64,000 bases of DNA from Streptomyces amritsarensis (GTDB lineage: Bacteria > Actinomycetota > Actinomycetes > Streptomycetales > Streptomycetaceae): contig NZ_MQUR01000020.1 of the NCBI RefSeq assembly GCF_001953875.1, forward strand, positions 1 through 64,000, in the 5' to 3' direction. Each line of letters begins with the position of its first letter. Within the stretch, counting starts at the first letter, position 1. The notes under the pieces were generated by a model. It made no database searches. It was not told the DNA's origin and was given only the letters and a program-made list of their open reading frames with translations. The translations under genes and the position numbers were made by a program. Positions 25,562 through 34,044 of this stretch are shown piece after piece.

Positions 25562-25681
25562 ATGGCCAGCCACTCCCACACCTCGTCAGGTCGCAGCGAC
25601 CTCGAGCCGTTCTGGCCGTCCCGTCAGGACCACGACTTCGATCGTGAGTGTTGCCGCGCGAAGAACGCGCCGGCCCTCTAA
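25562..25681 (+). CDS. 39-residue small protein (LEPFWPSRQDHDFDR type)
   Basis: ATG at 25562 is preceded by TGAGG and opens a 39-codon frame. The protein is hydrophilic, with LEPFWPSRQDHDFDRECC as its striking core and a C-terminal AKNAPAL. Two adjacent cysteines are present. It is too dense in charged and aromatic residues to be a random frame in 72% GC DNA, and it has its own ribosome site and upstream repeats. It sits 114 nt before a winged-helix gene and could be a leader or a free small protein. No function is known to me. Confidence 0.6.
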   Translation: MASHSHTSSGRSDLEPFWPSRQDHDFDRECCRAKNAPAL

Positions 25682-25795
25682 AGCCTCCGGGACCTCTCCT
25701 CCGGGCTTCCCCGAGGCCTTCGGTCTGCGCGGTACGACATCGACGACGCACCTACGTCTCCTGCCGACCACTCCGCGTGAAAGAGCTGACCACTC

Positions 25796-26425
25796 ATGGC
25801 GAACACCCGCTCCCTGACCTCCGCTGCGACCGCCCCTCCCACCTATCCGCCCAGTCCCCGCCACCGGCTGCGCGCCGTGGACCGGGACGAGGTGGCCCGG
25901 GTCGTGGACTTCCTCCCGCCCGGCGCCACCTGGCTGCCCGCACCCCAGCACACCCTTCCGGCGCTGCCGGGCCAGCCGCCGATGGTCGGCTACCTGGTCC
26001 TCGTGCCGGCGGACCAGCAGCCTCCGATCGCCTTCGCCCCGCAGGCCGTGGCCGCCCCGGCGCAGCCGGTCCCCGGCGCCCGCCCCCAGCCCGCGGCCAC
26101 CGCCACCGCGGCCGCGACCGCGGGGCCGGCTGCCGGCCGGGGCGACGCCCCGATCCGCATCGACGCCGCGCGGCGCACCGCCGAGGTCGACGGCCGCGTA
26201 CTGGACCTGACGTACCTGGAGTTCGAGCTGCTGGCCCACCTCGTGCAGCACCCGCACCGGGTGCACAGCCGGGACCAGCTGGTCACCACGGTCTGGGGTT
26301 ACGGCCACGTCGGCGACGGCCGGACCGTGGACGTCCACATCGCCCGGCTGCGGCGCAAGCTGGGCGGGTCCCACCGCGGTGCGATCCAGACGGTGCGCCG
26401 GGTGGGCTACAAGTACGCCCCCTGA
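25796..26425 (+). CDS. Orphan OmpR-type winged-helix protein
   Basis: This 209-residue protein has an OmpR/PhoB DNA-binding domain at residues 120-208. It shows LTYLEFELLAHLVQHPHRVHSRDQL, VWGYGHVGDGRTVDVHIARLRRKLG and VRRVGYKYAP. The N-terminal half is Pro/Ala-rich and carries no receiver domain or phospho-acceptor aspartate, and no kinase gene is near. It therefore is an orphan regulator with a linker in place of the receiver. Neighbours are glnII and the 39-residue ORF. A hairpin lies between that ORF and this gene (GCCTC-GGG/CCC-GAGGC, about 25683-25719) and might act as an attenuator. Confidence 0.85.
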   Translation: MANTRSLTSAATAPPTYPPSPRHRLRAVDRDEVARVVDFLPPGATWLPAPQHTLPALPGQPPMVGYLVLVPADQQPPIAFAPQAVAAPAQPVPGARPQPAATATAAATAGPAAGRGDAPIRIDAARRTAEVDGRVLDLTYLEFELLAHLVQHPHRVHSRDQLVTTVWGYGHVGDGRTVDVHIARLRRKLGGSHRGAIQTVRRVGYKYAP

Positions 26426-26443
26426 CCGACGACCCGGGAACGA

Positions 26444-26482
26444 CGGTGGGCCCGTACTCCTGAACGGAGTACGGGCCCACCG
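26444..26482. terminator. Perfect bidirectional terminator
   Basis: CGGTGGGCCCGTACTCC pairs with its full complement, 17 bp with a TGAAC loop, between the convergent winged-helix and PepSY genes. Confidence 0.9.
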
Positions 26483-26499
26483 CTTCCACCGCTGCGGGA

Positions 26500-27954
26500 C
26501 TACGCGGCGGCCGCCGCCGCCCGGCGGCGGGCCGCGAACCCGAGCAGCAGGTCCACCGCGAGGAAGACGGCCAGGCTGAGGCCCAGCAGCGGGATGAACC
26601 AGCCCACCAGCACGGTCACCGCGGCCGACGGCAGCACCACGGTCACGGGCAGCTTGCGCCAGGCGCCGCGCGGCTGTGCGCGGCCGGCCGACAGCGTGCG
26701 GTCCTTCGTCGGCCGGCGCAGCCACCACATGCGGTAACCCCAGAAGATCAGGAACATCAGGCCGACGGCCAGCGCGGCGAGCACGATCTGGTTGACGAGC
26801 CCGAAGGTCTGCCCCATGTGCAGGTCGATGCCGAAGCGGGTCATCTTGGCGAGCACGGGGTAGTCGGCGAAGCGCAGTTCGTCCATGACCCGGCCGTCGG
26901 CGGGATCGACGGCGACGCTGTCGAAGTGCACCGGCACCTGCTTGTCCTGCTCCTTGACGACGTAGCCCTTGCCCTGGGCGGGCAGGGTCACGCGGATCGC
27001 CTCGGTGACGCCGGCGTCCCGGGCGGCGGCCACGGCCCGGTCGAGGCCGACGTCCGCGGTGGGGGCGGGAGCGGGCGCGGGCATCTGCGTGCCCTCGGGC
27101 ATGGTGTGGCCGGCGTGCTCGTCGGCGCCGCCGGCCTCCGTGCCCGGATTCAGCTTCGCCGAGACGGCCGGGGTGGCCCCGCCGAGGCTGTCCTGGAGCT
27201 GCCCGATGTTCTCACCGGCGTACTTCGACCAGGTCAGGCCGGTGGCGGAGAGCACGACGAGTCCGGCGGCGGACCACAGGCCGACGACGCCGTGCCAGGA
27301 CAGGGTCCGGCGCCGGCCGGTGGCCCTGCGGTCCGGGAGGACCAGCTGCGACGCGCGCTTGCGGCGGCGTCCGATCCACAGGGCGAGGCCGCCGAGCGCG
27401 ACCACCCACATCCAGCTGGCGGCGAGTTCGCTGTAGTTGCGGCCGAACTCCCCGAGCTGGAGGTCGGCGTGGAAGGTGCTCAGCCACGCCCGCAGCGGCA
27501 GCGCGTCACCGACGGTGGTGAGCTGCCCGCGGACCTCGGCGGTGTACGGGTCGACGAACACGGTGAGGGTCTCGCCCTCCGCGAGACCGGACCTCTCCAT
27601 GATCACCCGGGTGGTGGCCTCGGCGTCGGGGCCCGGCCACACGGAGACGACCTCGCCCTCCGGTGCGGCTTCCTTGGCCGCCTCGACCTGGGCGCTGAGC
27701 GGTATGGCGGCGTCGCCGACGCGGGCGACGGTCAGCTCGTCGGCGTAGACGATCTTCTCGGCCTGCCACGAGGCGGCGTACAGCAGCCCGGTGGCGGCGG
27801 CGAGGAACAGCAGCGGGGCGACGAGCAGGCCCGCGTAGAAGTGCATGCGCAGGAGCAGCGGGCGGACGGCGGCCCAGCCGCCGCTGCCGCTCCTGGGTGT
27901 GGCGGGCGGGTCGGAGTCCGGGGTGCGGACGTCGTGGATCTCTTCAACGGACAT
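26500..27954 (-). CDS. PepSY-associated transmembrane protein
   Basis: This 484-residue protein has a first membrane helix after RMHFYAGLLVAPLLFLAAATGLLY, the hallmark of the PepSY_TM family. Extracytoplasmic PepSY-like segments follow, with further helices (YSELAASWMWVVALGGLALWIG, SWHGVVGLWSAAGLVVLSATGLTWSKY) and a C-terminal pair. Histidines sit at the membrane edges, as in proteins proposed to act in iron or siderophore reduction. A periplasmic loop has EHAGHTMPEGTQM. The next gene codes for another His/Met-rich membrane protein, so a copper or iron role is inferred. The ATG at 27954 is preceded by AGGA. Confidence 0.88.
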   Translation of the reverse strand: MSVEEIHDVRTPDSDPPATPRSGSGGWAAVRPLLLRMHFYAGLLVAPLLFLAAATGLLYAASWQAEKIVYADELTVARVGDAAIPLSAQVEAAKEAAPEGEVVSVWPGPDAEATTRVIMERSGLAEGETLTVFVDPYTAEVRGQLTTVGDALPLRAWLSTFHADLQLGEFGRNYSELAASWMWVVALGGLALWIGRRRKRASQLVLPDRRATGRRRTLSWHGVVGLWSAAGLVVLSATGLTWSKYAGENIGQLQDSLGGATPAVSAKLNPGTEAGGADEHAGHTMPEGTQMPAPAPAPTADVGLDRAVAAARDAGVTEAIRVTLPAQGKGYVVKEQDKQVPVHFDSVAVDPADGRVMDELRFADYPVLAKMTRFGIDLHMGQTFGLVNQIVLAALAVGLMFLIFWGYRMWWLRRPTKDRTLSAGRAQPRGAWRKLPVTVVLPSAAVTVLVGWFIPLLGLSLAVFLAVDLLLGFAARRRAAAAAA

Positions 27955-28040
27955 GTCGGTCCTAGGTGTTGGCGAAGGCATGGGGACGGCGGCCCCAGGT
28001 CTCGCCTCCCCTCGCACGGGTGCCGTGGAGGTGCGCCGGA

Positions 28041-28739
28041 TCAGGCGCGGGCAGGACGGCCGGGGGCCGTGGAGCGGTGGACACTGCCGCTCCACGGCGG
28101 CCCTCGGCGTACCACGGCGTGGGCGTGGACCGCTCCGCGCAGCCGGCGCGGGCGCCGGTGCGGGGCGCGGAAGACGGGCGGGGCCGCCACGGCGGCGACC
28201 CGGGCGCGCACCAGGACGAGCGCGCGGGCGAGCGGCCGGGCGGCGTGCAGCGCGGCCGCGCCCAGGACGCGGGCCAGCCGGAAGACGGCGGCCTCGCCCC
28301 GCGCCAGCCAGGCGGCGCAGACCAGCCCGGCGAGCACGTGCGCGGCGATCATCCCGGCACCGCCGTGGGCGGCCGCGCCTGCCATCTCGGCCATGCCGGC
28401 CGTGTCCGCCATACCGGCGGCCCCGGTGGCGGGCATGTGGTGGTGCCCCTGCACCGCGGCGGGTCCGGCAGCGGACTCGGCCGCCCGGCTGCCGGAGAAG
28501 ACGAGGTGCAGCACGCCCTGTACGGAGAGCACGGCTGCGGCGATCCCCACGGGCCCGCGCCGTCGTCCGGCGAGGAACCAGGCGAGGACGGCGGTCACCG
28601 CGAAGGCGCCCAGAAGACCGGAAGGGGGAACGTCCATGCCGGACATGCGCGCATGCCCCACCGCGCCCAGCGCGACACACACCGCCGCGAACATCGCGGC
28701 TCGGGTGGCGCGCAGCGGTGGCGCGAAGGATTCGAACAT
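28041..28739 (-). CDS. His/Met-rich membrane protein
   Basis: This 232-residue protein has about four membrane helices (FAAVCVALGAVGH, LLGAFAVTAVLAWFLA, GIAAAVLSVQGVLHLVFSG, IAAHVLAGLVCAAWLA). The loop between the third and fourth carries HHHMP and repeated GMAD/AGM/AEM with more histidines, like copper-binding sensor or transport loops. The C-terminus is Arg/Pro-rich and likely cytoplasmic. It lies just upstream of the PepSY gene on the same strand (86-nt gap) and is probably co-transcribed with it. Metal binding is inferred from composition only. Confidence 0.7.
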   Translation of the reverse strand: MFESFAPPLRATRAAMFAAVCVALGAVGHARMSGMDVPPSGLLGAFAVTAVLAWFLAGRRRGPVGIAAAVLSVQGVLHLVFSGSRAAESAAGPAAVQGHHHMPATGAAGMADTAGMAEMAGAAAHGGAGMIAAHVLAGLVCAAWLARGEAAVFRLARVLGAAALHAARPLARALVLVRARVAAVAAPPVFRAPHRRPRRLRGAVHAHAVVRRGPPWSGSVHRSTAPGRPARA

Positions 28740-28802
28740 GGCCGTGACATGTTCGCACGGGGCCCCTTGGTCTCCGCCAGAGGCTTATCCGATCATGAGC
28801 AG

Positions 28803-29390
28803 GTGAATCCAATTCCATGGGGAGCGGTGTACGCGGGCGGCGTCCAACTCGGGGCGTACGCGCTGGAGCGCACCGCACCCGCCGATCGGGAGCGGCTGCT
28901 CCGGGACTGCTCGACGAATGTCGACAATCTCGCCGCCGGGCGCTGGGAGACGCTGCTGAGCAGCGCCCTGGTCGTCGAAGAACCGATGCCCCTGCCGTAC
29001 GCACTGCTGCTGGTGGCGGTGCTCGGCTACGCCGAATACGCGTACGGGGCCTGGTGGACCGCCGCGGTGTTCCTCTTCGGGCACGCCTCGGCCACCCTCC
29101 TCGTGTACGGCGGGCTGCACAGGACGACCGATTCCGCAACCCGCCGCGCCCTGGACGTGGGGACGAGCTACGGGTTCAACGCCGTCCTCGGCACGCTGAC
29201 CTCCACCCTGCCGCGCGGGCCCGTCCGCACGGCCGCCCGGATCGGCCTGCTGGCGCTCACGGCGGCGCCCGTGCTGAAGCGCGGCCGGACCTTCACCGAC
29301 GCAGGGCACCTCGCGGCGCTCGGGATCGGCGTGGGCGTCTCCCTGGCCCTCGATTGCCTTCCCGGGACAAAGCATCGGAAAATTACCTGA
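28803..29390 (+). CDS. Rhomboid-like membrane protein
   Basis: This 195-residue protein resembles the Streptomyces rhomboid-like family. Features are CSTNVDNLAAGRWETLLSSAL (the extracytoplasmic loop), the helix with FLFGHASATLLVYGG, and VGTSYGFNAVLG in the place of the rhomboid GxSG serine. About five membrane helices are predicted. Whether it is an active protease is not certain because the motif is GTSYG, not GxSG exactly. GTG at 28803 is used; the ribosome site is weak. Confidence 0.7.
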   Translation: MNPIPWGAVYAGGVQLGAYALERTAPADRERLLRDCSTNVDNLAAGRWETLLSSALVVEEPMPLPYALLLVAVLGYAEYAYGAWWTAAVFLFGHASATLLVYGGLHRTTDSATRRALDVGTSYGFNAVLGTLTSTLPRGPVRTAARIGLLALTAAPVLKRGRTFTDAGHLAALGIGVGVSLALDCLPGTKHRKIT

Positions 29391-29403
29391 ATCACCTCGT
29401 CAC

Positions 29404-29488
29404 CGCGTCACCACACGACCGCATGACCGCATGACGCACGACCGCACGACGCATGACGCACGACCGCATCGCCGCATCGCCGCATGAC
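29404..29488. repeat. Degenerate short tandem repeat (CGCATGAC/CGCACGAC)
   Basis: About ten units of 7-8 nt built on CGCATGAC and CGCACGAC fill the gap between the rhomboid-like and phosphatase genes. Unit length is not a multiple of three. It ends about 35 nt before the ATG of the phosphatase. Confidence 0.75.
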
Positions 29489-29521
29489 ACGAGTAATCCG
29501 AACACCGCTGGAGCCGCCACG

Positions 29522-30319
29522 ATGACCGCCACCCCCTCCACCACCGTCGCCAACCTCCGCGACCTCGGCGGCACCCCGCTCCCCGGCGGCCGCACCGTCC
29601 GCTCCGGCCTGGTCCTGCGCTCCGGCCAGCTCGACCGGCTCGACCTCGACGCGGACCCGGCGGTGGCGGCGCTGGGCGTGCGTACCGTCATCGACTTCCG
29701 CACCGACGCGGAGCGCGCCGACCACCCCGACCGCATACCGGCCGGGGCCCGGCTCCTGGTCGCCGACGTCCTCGCGGACAAGCTGCGGGAGGCCGGCAAG
29801 AAGCCCGCCGCCGCCCAGCTCAAGGACCTGCTGTCCGACCCGGTGGTGGCCGAGGAACACCTCGGCGGCGGCAAGGCCCAGGCCCTGTTCGCCGACACCT
29901 ACCGGTCCTTCGTGCACTCCGGCTCCGCCCAGGCCGCGTACCGCCTGCTGCTGACCGAGGCCGCCGACCCGCAGGCGGGCCCGCTGCTGTTCCACTGCAC
30001 GGCCGGCAAGGACCGCACCGGCTGGGGCGCGACCGTCGTCCTGGCGCTGCTCGGCGCGGACGGCGCCACTCTGATGGCCGAATACCTCTCCGTGAACCCG
30101 GCGGTCAAGCAGGCCTTCGCCCCGATGATCGAGGGCTTCACGGCGGCCGGCGGCAACCCGGACATCGCGCTCGCGCTGATCGGGGTCTTCCCCTCCTACC
30201 TGGAGGCCGCCCTCGACGAGGTCGAGACCCGCTACGGCTCCATGGAGAAGTACGTGCGGGAGGGCCTCGGCGTCGCGGACGAGACGGTCGAGGCGCTCCG
30301 CGCCCGTCTCGTGGGCTGA
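29522..30319 (+). CDS. Protein tyrosine/serine phosphatase
   Basis: This 265-residue enzyme has the P-loop HCTAGKDRTGWG (C-x5-R), with TVIDFRTDAER and the opening ANLRDLGG. These define the Y_phosphatase3 family (MptpB/IphP type), with activity on phosphotyrosine and sometimes phosphoinositides. The ATG at 29522 follows GGAG at good spacing, so the open frame back to 29453 is not used. It is cytoplasmic with no signal peptide. Confidence 0.93.
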   Translation: MTATPSTTVANLRDLGGTPLPGGRTVRSGLVLRSGQLDRLDLDADPAVAALGVRTVIDFRTDAERADHPDRIPAGARLLVADVLADKLREAGKKPAAAQLKDLLSDPVVAEEHLGGGKAQALFADTYRSFVHSGSAQAAYRLLLTEAADPQAGPLLFHCTAGKDRTGWGATVVLALLGADGATLMAEYLSVNPAVKQAFAPMIEGFTAAGGNPDIALALIGVFPSYLEAALDEVETRYGSMEKYVREGLGVADETVEALRARLVG

Positions 30320-30399
30320 GGCCCTCCCGGAGGACGCGGACGGGGCGCGGACGGGACGCGGACGGGTGACCATCCGACGATTCGCTCGTTCTGCTGAAC

Positions 30400-32340
30400 G
30401 TGACTGCGCCGGATACCGCCACCCGTCCCCAGCCTCCCGCGGCTCCCGTGCCGCCCGACGTCGAGCAGGCCGAGGCCGCCATCGTCGAGCACTACCCGCG
30501 GCTGGTGCGGCTCGCCTATCTCGTGCTGCCCCCGACCCTCGGCCGCAACCGGCGGGTGCTCACCGCGCACTCGCTGGTCCAACGGGCGCTGCCGCGCGGG
30601 CGGCGGGACGCCGCGGCCGGGGTCGCCGCCGTGCAGGGCGGGGTCCCGGGGCAGCGGGGCGGTCCGGACGACTCCGGGTACGCGTACGTCCGGCTGCGGG
30701 TGCTCCGCGCGGCACTGGAGGCGGGGCTCCCGCTGACGTTCCGGGCACTGCCCCGGCGTGCGCAGCTCCCGCCGGCGCTGCCCCAGGTGTGGGGCCTGCG
30801 GCTGTTCCCCCGCTCGGGCGGGGCCGAGGAGCTCGCCCTCGACCAGTGGCTGGCGACCCTGGACGGTCCCGGCCGGGCCGCCTGCGTTCTGCGCGCCCTG
30901 GAGCGGCTGCCCGAGCCCGAGGTGCTCCGGGTGCTCGACGAGGCCGGCGTCCCGGATCCGGCCGCGGCGGCCCGGGAGTCCGGCGATCCGGCGAACGACG
31001 CGCTGTTCTCCTCCCCCGAGTTCGACCCGTGCGTGCTCCAGGCCCGGCCCACCGACCTGCTGCGGCGGCGCCGTCTGACGCGGGCCGCGCTGGCCGCCGG
31101 GGCGGCCCTCGCCGTGTGCGGGGCGCTGCTCGCGCTGCCCGGCGGGGGCTGGGGTTCGGACGGGGCCGCCGCACCGCCGTACGCGCGCAACGCCGCGGCC
31201 GAACAGGCCCTGGATCCGGCCGAGCTGGTCCGGGTCGCGCCCGCGCTCTGGCACACGTCCTCCCGTACGGACTTCTCCACCTGGCCGGCCCGCGGGGACC
31301 GCGCGGACGACACGGCGCTGCTGCGCCGGGCGCTGGCCGTCTGGGCGCGGCCCGGCCCGTCCGTGGTCGTCTCGGCCACCCCGGGGACCCCGTCCGGGCC
31401 GCCGATGGGACCGGCGCAGCTGCTGTTCGCGGGCGCCGTCGACCAGGCCGTGGTGGTCCTGCTGTACGACGGCCTGCGCGTGGTCCGCTACGCCGAACCG
31501 CGCTCCGGTTCGGCGGGGGCGGCCCTGGACTTCGCCCGGACCGACGGGGCCTCGGCGGACACCGCGACCGCGCTGGTCGTCAGCCGGGTCGACGGCAACG
31601 TCCGCTATCTCGCGGCGCCCTGGGTGACGGGGGTGGCCCTGCGGGACCTGCTCAAGCCCGGCGGCCCGCCGGCGGTGCTGAAGACCACCCCGGACGGGGT
31701 CACCCCGCCGGTGCCCGGGCCGGCGCCGACGGGTGACTGCACCAGCTGGAACGCCCTGTCCCTGACCGGGGACGGCGCCACCCGGCTCATCACCGACCTG
31801 GGCGAGCTGACCCCGGCCCGGCTCACGTCGGGGGCACCGGGGGCCGAGCGGAACGTGACGGAGGCGGCGGAGCTCGCGGACTGGTCGAGGATCGCCTGCC
31901 TGCTGCCCTCGGTGCGCTCGCACGGGGTCCGCACGGTCAACTCCTGGACGTACGCGAAGCAGCCGCTGCCGGAGGGCGACGGGACGGCGACCTGGCTGTG
32001 CACGCGGGCCGAGACCTGGCAGGGCGCGGCGGACCGGGTGCAGGCCCAGTTCCTGGCGCCCGGCTCGGCCACGGCGGCGCAGGCGGCGGCCGCGGAAGGG
32101 GTCGCGGCGTGCGGGCCCCGGGAGCCGCGGGTGCTGGCGGGCGTGCTGTGGAAGTCGCGTGCGGGCCAGTGGTACGTCGTGGCGGCGGGCAGCGCGCAGT
32201 TCGCCTCGCTCTCGGTCACGGGCGGCGGGGTGAACGGCTCGGCGAACGGCAACCGGCTGGCGGTCAAGGCACCGGCCGGCGCACAGGTCGACCTGTCGGG
32301 GAAGCTGACGGACGGGACGAAGGCGGGCGTGCTGCGCTGA
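30400..32340 (+). CDS. Sigma-like N-terminus fused to a membrane anchor and exported domain
   Basis: This 646-residue protein shows AEAAIVEHYPRLVRLAYLVLP near residues 24-44, like sigma factor region 2. LDGPGRAACVLRALERLPE at 154-172 looks like the start of region 4. A single membrane helix follows at 229-247 (AALAAGAALAVCGALLAL), then about 400 residues outside. The outer part has few cysteines and no enzyme motif I can name. The whole resembles a degenerate ECF sigma fold turned into a membrane protein. GTG at 30400 starts the frame. Upstream lies the phosphatase and downstream a lipoprotein. Confidence 0.6.
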   Translation: MTAPDTATRPQPPAAPVPPDVEQAEAAIVEHYPRLVRLAYLVLPPTLGRNRRVLTAHSLVQRALPRGRRDAAAGVAAVQGGVPGQRGGPDDSGYAYVRLRVLRAALEAGLPLTFRALPRRAQLPPALPQVWGLRLFPRSGGAEELALDQWLATLDGPGRAACVLRALERLPEPEVLRVLDEAGVPDPAAAARESGDPANDALFSSPEFDPCVLQARPTDLLRRRRLTRAALAAGAALAVCGALLALPGGGWGSDGAAAPPYARNAAAEQALDPAELVRVAPALWHTSSRTDFSTWPARGDRADDTALLRRALAVWARPGPSVVVSATPGTPSGPPMGPAQLLFAGAVDQAVVVLLYDGLRVVRYAEPRSGSAGAALDFARTDGASADTATALVVSRVDGNVRYLAAPWVTGVALRDLLKPGGPPAVLKTTPDGVTPPVPGPAPTGDCTSWNALSLTGDGATRLITDLGELTPARLTSGAPGAERNVTEAAELADWSRIACLLPSVRSHGVRTVNSWTYAKQPLPEGDGTATWLCTRAETWQGAADRVQAQFLAPGSATAAQAAAAEGVAACGPREPRVLAGVLWKSRAGQWYVVAAGSAQFASLSVTGGGVNGSANGNRLAVKAPAGAQVDLSGKLTDGTKAGVLR

Positions 32341-32551
32341 GCCGGCGGGTACCGCGGGCAACGCGCCGCGGGCCGGGTCGGGGCGGGTCGGCGTGTCGGG
32401 GGGCCGGGTCGGGTGAAGATTCAACGAGTGGGCGGCCGAAGGGAGTTGGCGAGATCCGGGCATGACGGGCGCAGGGGACACATGGCATGATCGGATTCCG
32501 GTTACCGATCGGTAATCCCCCACACCCCTGCCCCTTTTGAAGGTCCACCAC

Positions 32552-33955
32552 GTGCGCACGCTTGCCCGCAGCCTCCTCCTCCCGGGTCTGACCGCCCTCG
32601 CGCTCACCGCCACCGGCTGCGCCTCGACTCCCCACACCGGCGCCGCCGAACCGGCCGCCCCCGCCCCCCTCACCCCGTCCGCCGACAGCGGCTCGCAGCA
32701 GCTGGACGTGGCCGCCGCGCCCCAGGGCGAGCCCACCCCCGCGGCCGTGGCCCGGGGCGGCTCCAAGGGCAGGACACAGAAGTCCACGCTCAAGGTCGCC
32801 TCGTACGACGCCGCGACCGGACGGGCCGTCATAGCCAAGGCCCCACCGAAGGGGCCCTCCGAAGCACCCTCGAAGGACACGTCGCCCGAGGCCGACAAGC
32901 CCGTCGCGGCGGGCGACGTCATCGCCAGCGCACCCGCGCCCGGCGCCCCGAACGGCCTGCTCGCCAAGGTCACCGAGGTCGTCGGCAAGACCGACCGCGG
33001 CACCGAGGTCAAGACGGCCTCCACGACGCTGGCCGCCGTCCTCAACGACGACAAGGCCGACGGCAAGGTCCCCGTCGACCCCTCGACGGTCGTCGTCGAG
33101 CCCCTGATGAAGGGCGTCACCTTCTCCTGGGCCAAGGGCGACGGCCTGAAGTTCGGCCCCGAGGGCGCGAAGCTGCCGCTGGGCAACCTCCGGCTCGATG
33201 TGAACGCCTCCGTCGACACCGCCCCGGACGCCCCCGCCTCGGCCGGCGCCTCCGTCTCCGGCTTCGTCCAGCTCGCCCCGCAGGTCGAGTTCCAGTACGA
33301 CGGCACCCAGGGCGGCGGCTCCGGCCCGCGCGGCGCCTTCCTCGGGATGAGCGGCGACTGGTCCTCGCAGTGGAAGCTCCAGGGCCGCGCCGCCGCGAGC
33401 ACCGGGGCGCCCAAGCGGATCCCGTTCGCCAAGCTGCACAGCTCCCCGGTCATCCAGGTCGGCCCGGTGCCGGTCGTCGTCAACCTCGGCCTGACCTGCT
33501 ACATCCAGGTGGAGGCCGACGGCAAGGTCACCCTCGACGTCCAGCAGGACGTCAAGGGTGACTTCAAGATCGGCGGCAGCTACGCCTTCGGCAAGGGCTG
33601 GACCCCGGTCAGCGCGTCGAACGTGAAGAGCACACCGGTCCAGGCGACCGTCACCGCCGCGGGGAAGGTCAAGGGCGCGCTCGGCGCCGAGGCGTCCGTC
33701 GGCCTCTACGGCGCCGTCGGCGTCACCGGCGACTTCGCCCCGTACCTGCGCGGCGAGGCCGACGTCAAGGCGACCGCGTCCAGCGACGGCAAGGCCTCCG
33801 TCAGCGGCGCCTGGGCGCTGTACGGCGGCTTCGACCTGAGCGGCAACCTCCAGCTCCAGCTGTCCCTGTTCGGCACGCCCGTCTTCGAGCGCAGGATCCC
33901 GCTCGGCGCCCTGAACCGCGAGTGGGCGCTGGCGAGCGGCAGCACCGGACGCTGA
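32552..33955 (+). CDS. Lipoprotein, unknown
   Basis: This 467-residue exported lipoprotein has the lipobox LTATGC with lipidated Cys near residue 23. A Pro/Ala/Thr-rich linker follows, then a beta-rich region with alternating Gly and hydrophobic residues (GPVPVVVNLGLTCYIQVEADG, KIGGSYAFGKGW). No enzyme motif is seen, and only one cysteine besides the lipidated one. It is likely surface-attached on the outer face of the membrane. GTG at 32552 has GAAGG upstream; a TTG at 32537 is possible. Confidence 0.75.
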   Translation: MRTLARSLLLPGLTALALTATGCASTPHTGAAEPAAPAPLTPSADSGSQQLDVAAAPQGEPTPAAVARGGSKGRTQKSTLKVASYDAATGRAVIAKAPPKGPSEAPSKDTSPEADKPVAAGDVIASAPAPGAPNGLLAKVTEVVGKTDRGTEVKTASTTLAAVLNDDKADGKVPVDPSTVVVEPLMKGVTFSWAKGDGLKFGPEGAKLPLGNLRLDVNASVDTAPDAPASAGASVSGFVQLAPQVEFQYDGTQGGGSGPRGAFLGMSGDWSSQWKLQGRAAASTGAPKRIPFAKLHSSPVIQVGPVPVVVNLGLTCYIQVEADGKVTLDVQQDVKGDFKIGGSYAFGKGWTPVSASNVKSTPVQATVTAAGKVKGALGAEASVGLYGAVGVTGDFAPYLRGEADVKATASSDGKASVSGAWALYGGFDLSGNLQLQLSLFGTPVFERRIPLGALNREWALASGSTGR

Positions 33956-33960
33956 CCGGG

Positions 33961-33979
33961 CGGTCCGCCCGGCGGACCG
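33961..33979 (+). terminator. Short hairpin after the lipoprotein gene
   Basis: CGGTCCGCC-C-GGCGGACCG is a perfect 9-1-9 inverted repeat 5 nt after the lipoprotein stop codon, likely a short terminator. Confidence 0.5.
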
Positions 33980-34020
33980 CGGCGGGCGCGAGAAGTGGGC
34001 GCAGGGGTCTTCTCACCCCT

Positions 34021-34036
34021 TGTACCCATCAGTACA
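34021..34036. promoter_or_regulatory. Operator candidate before the metalloprotein operon
   Basis: TGTAC-CCATCA-GTACA is a 5-6-5 inverted repeat only 8 nt before the ATG at 34045. The operon ends in a TetR gene, the natural candidate to bind here. Confidence 0.5.
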
Positions 34037-34044
34037 TTGACGCC

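Noticed and set aside
27966..28802. Upstream extension of the rhomboid-like gene
   Set aside because: Opposite the His/Met-rich membrane gene and of shadow composition.
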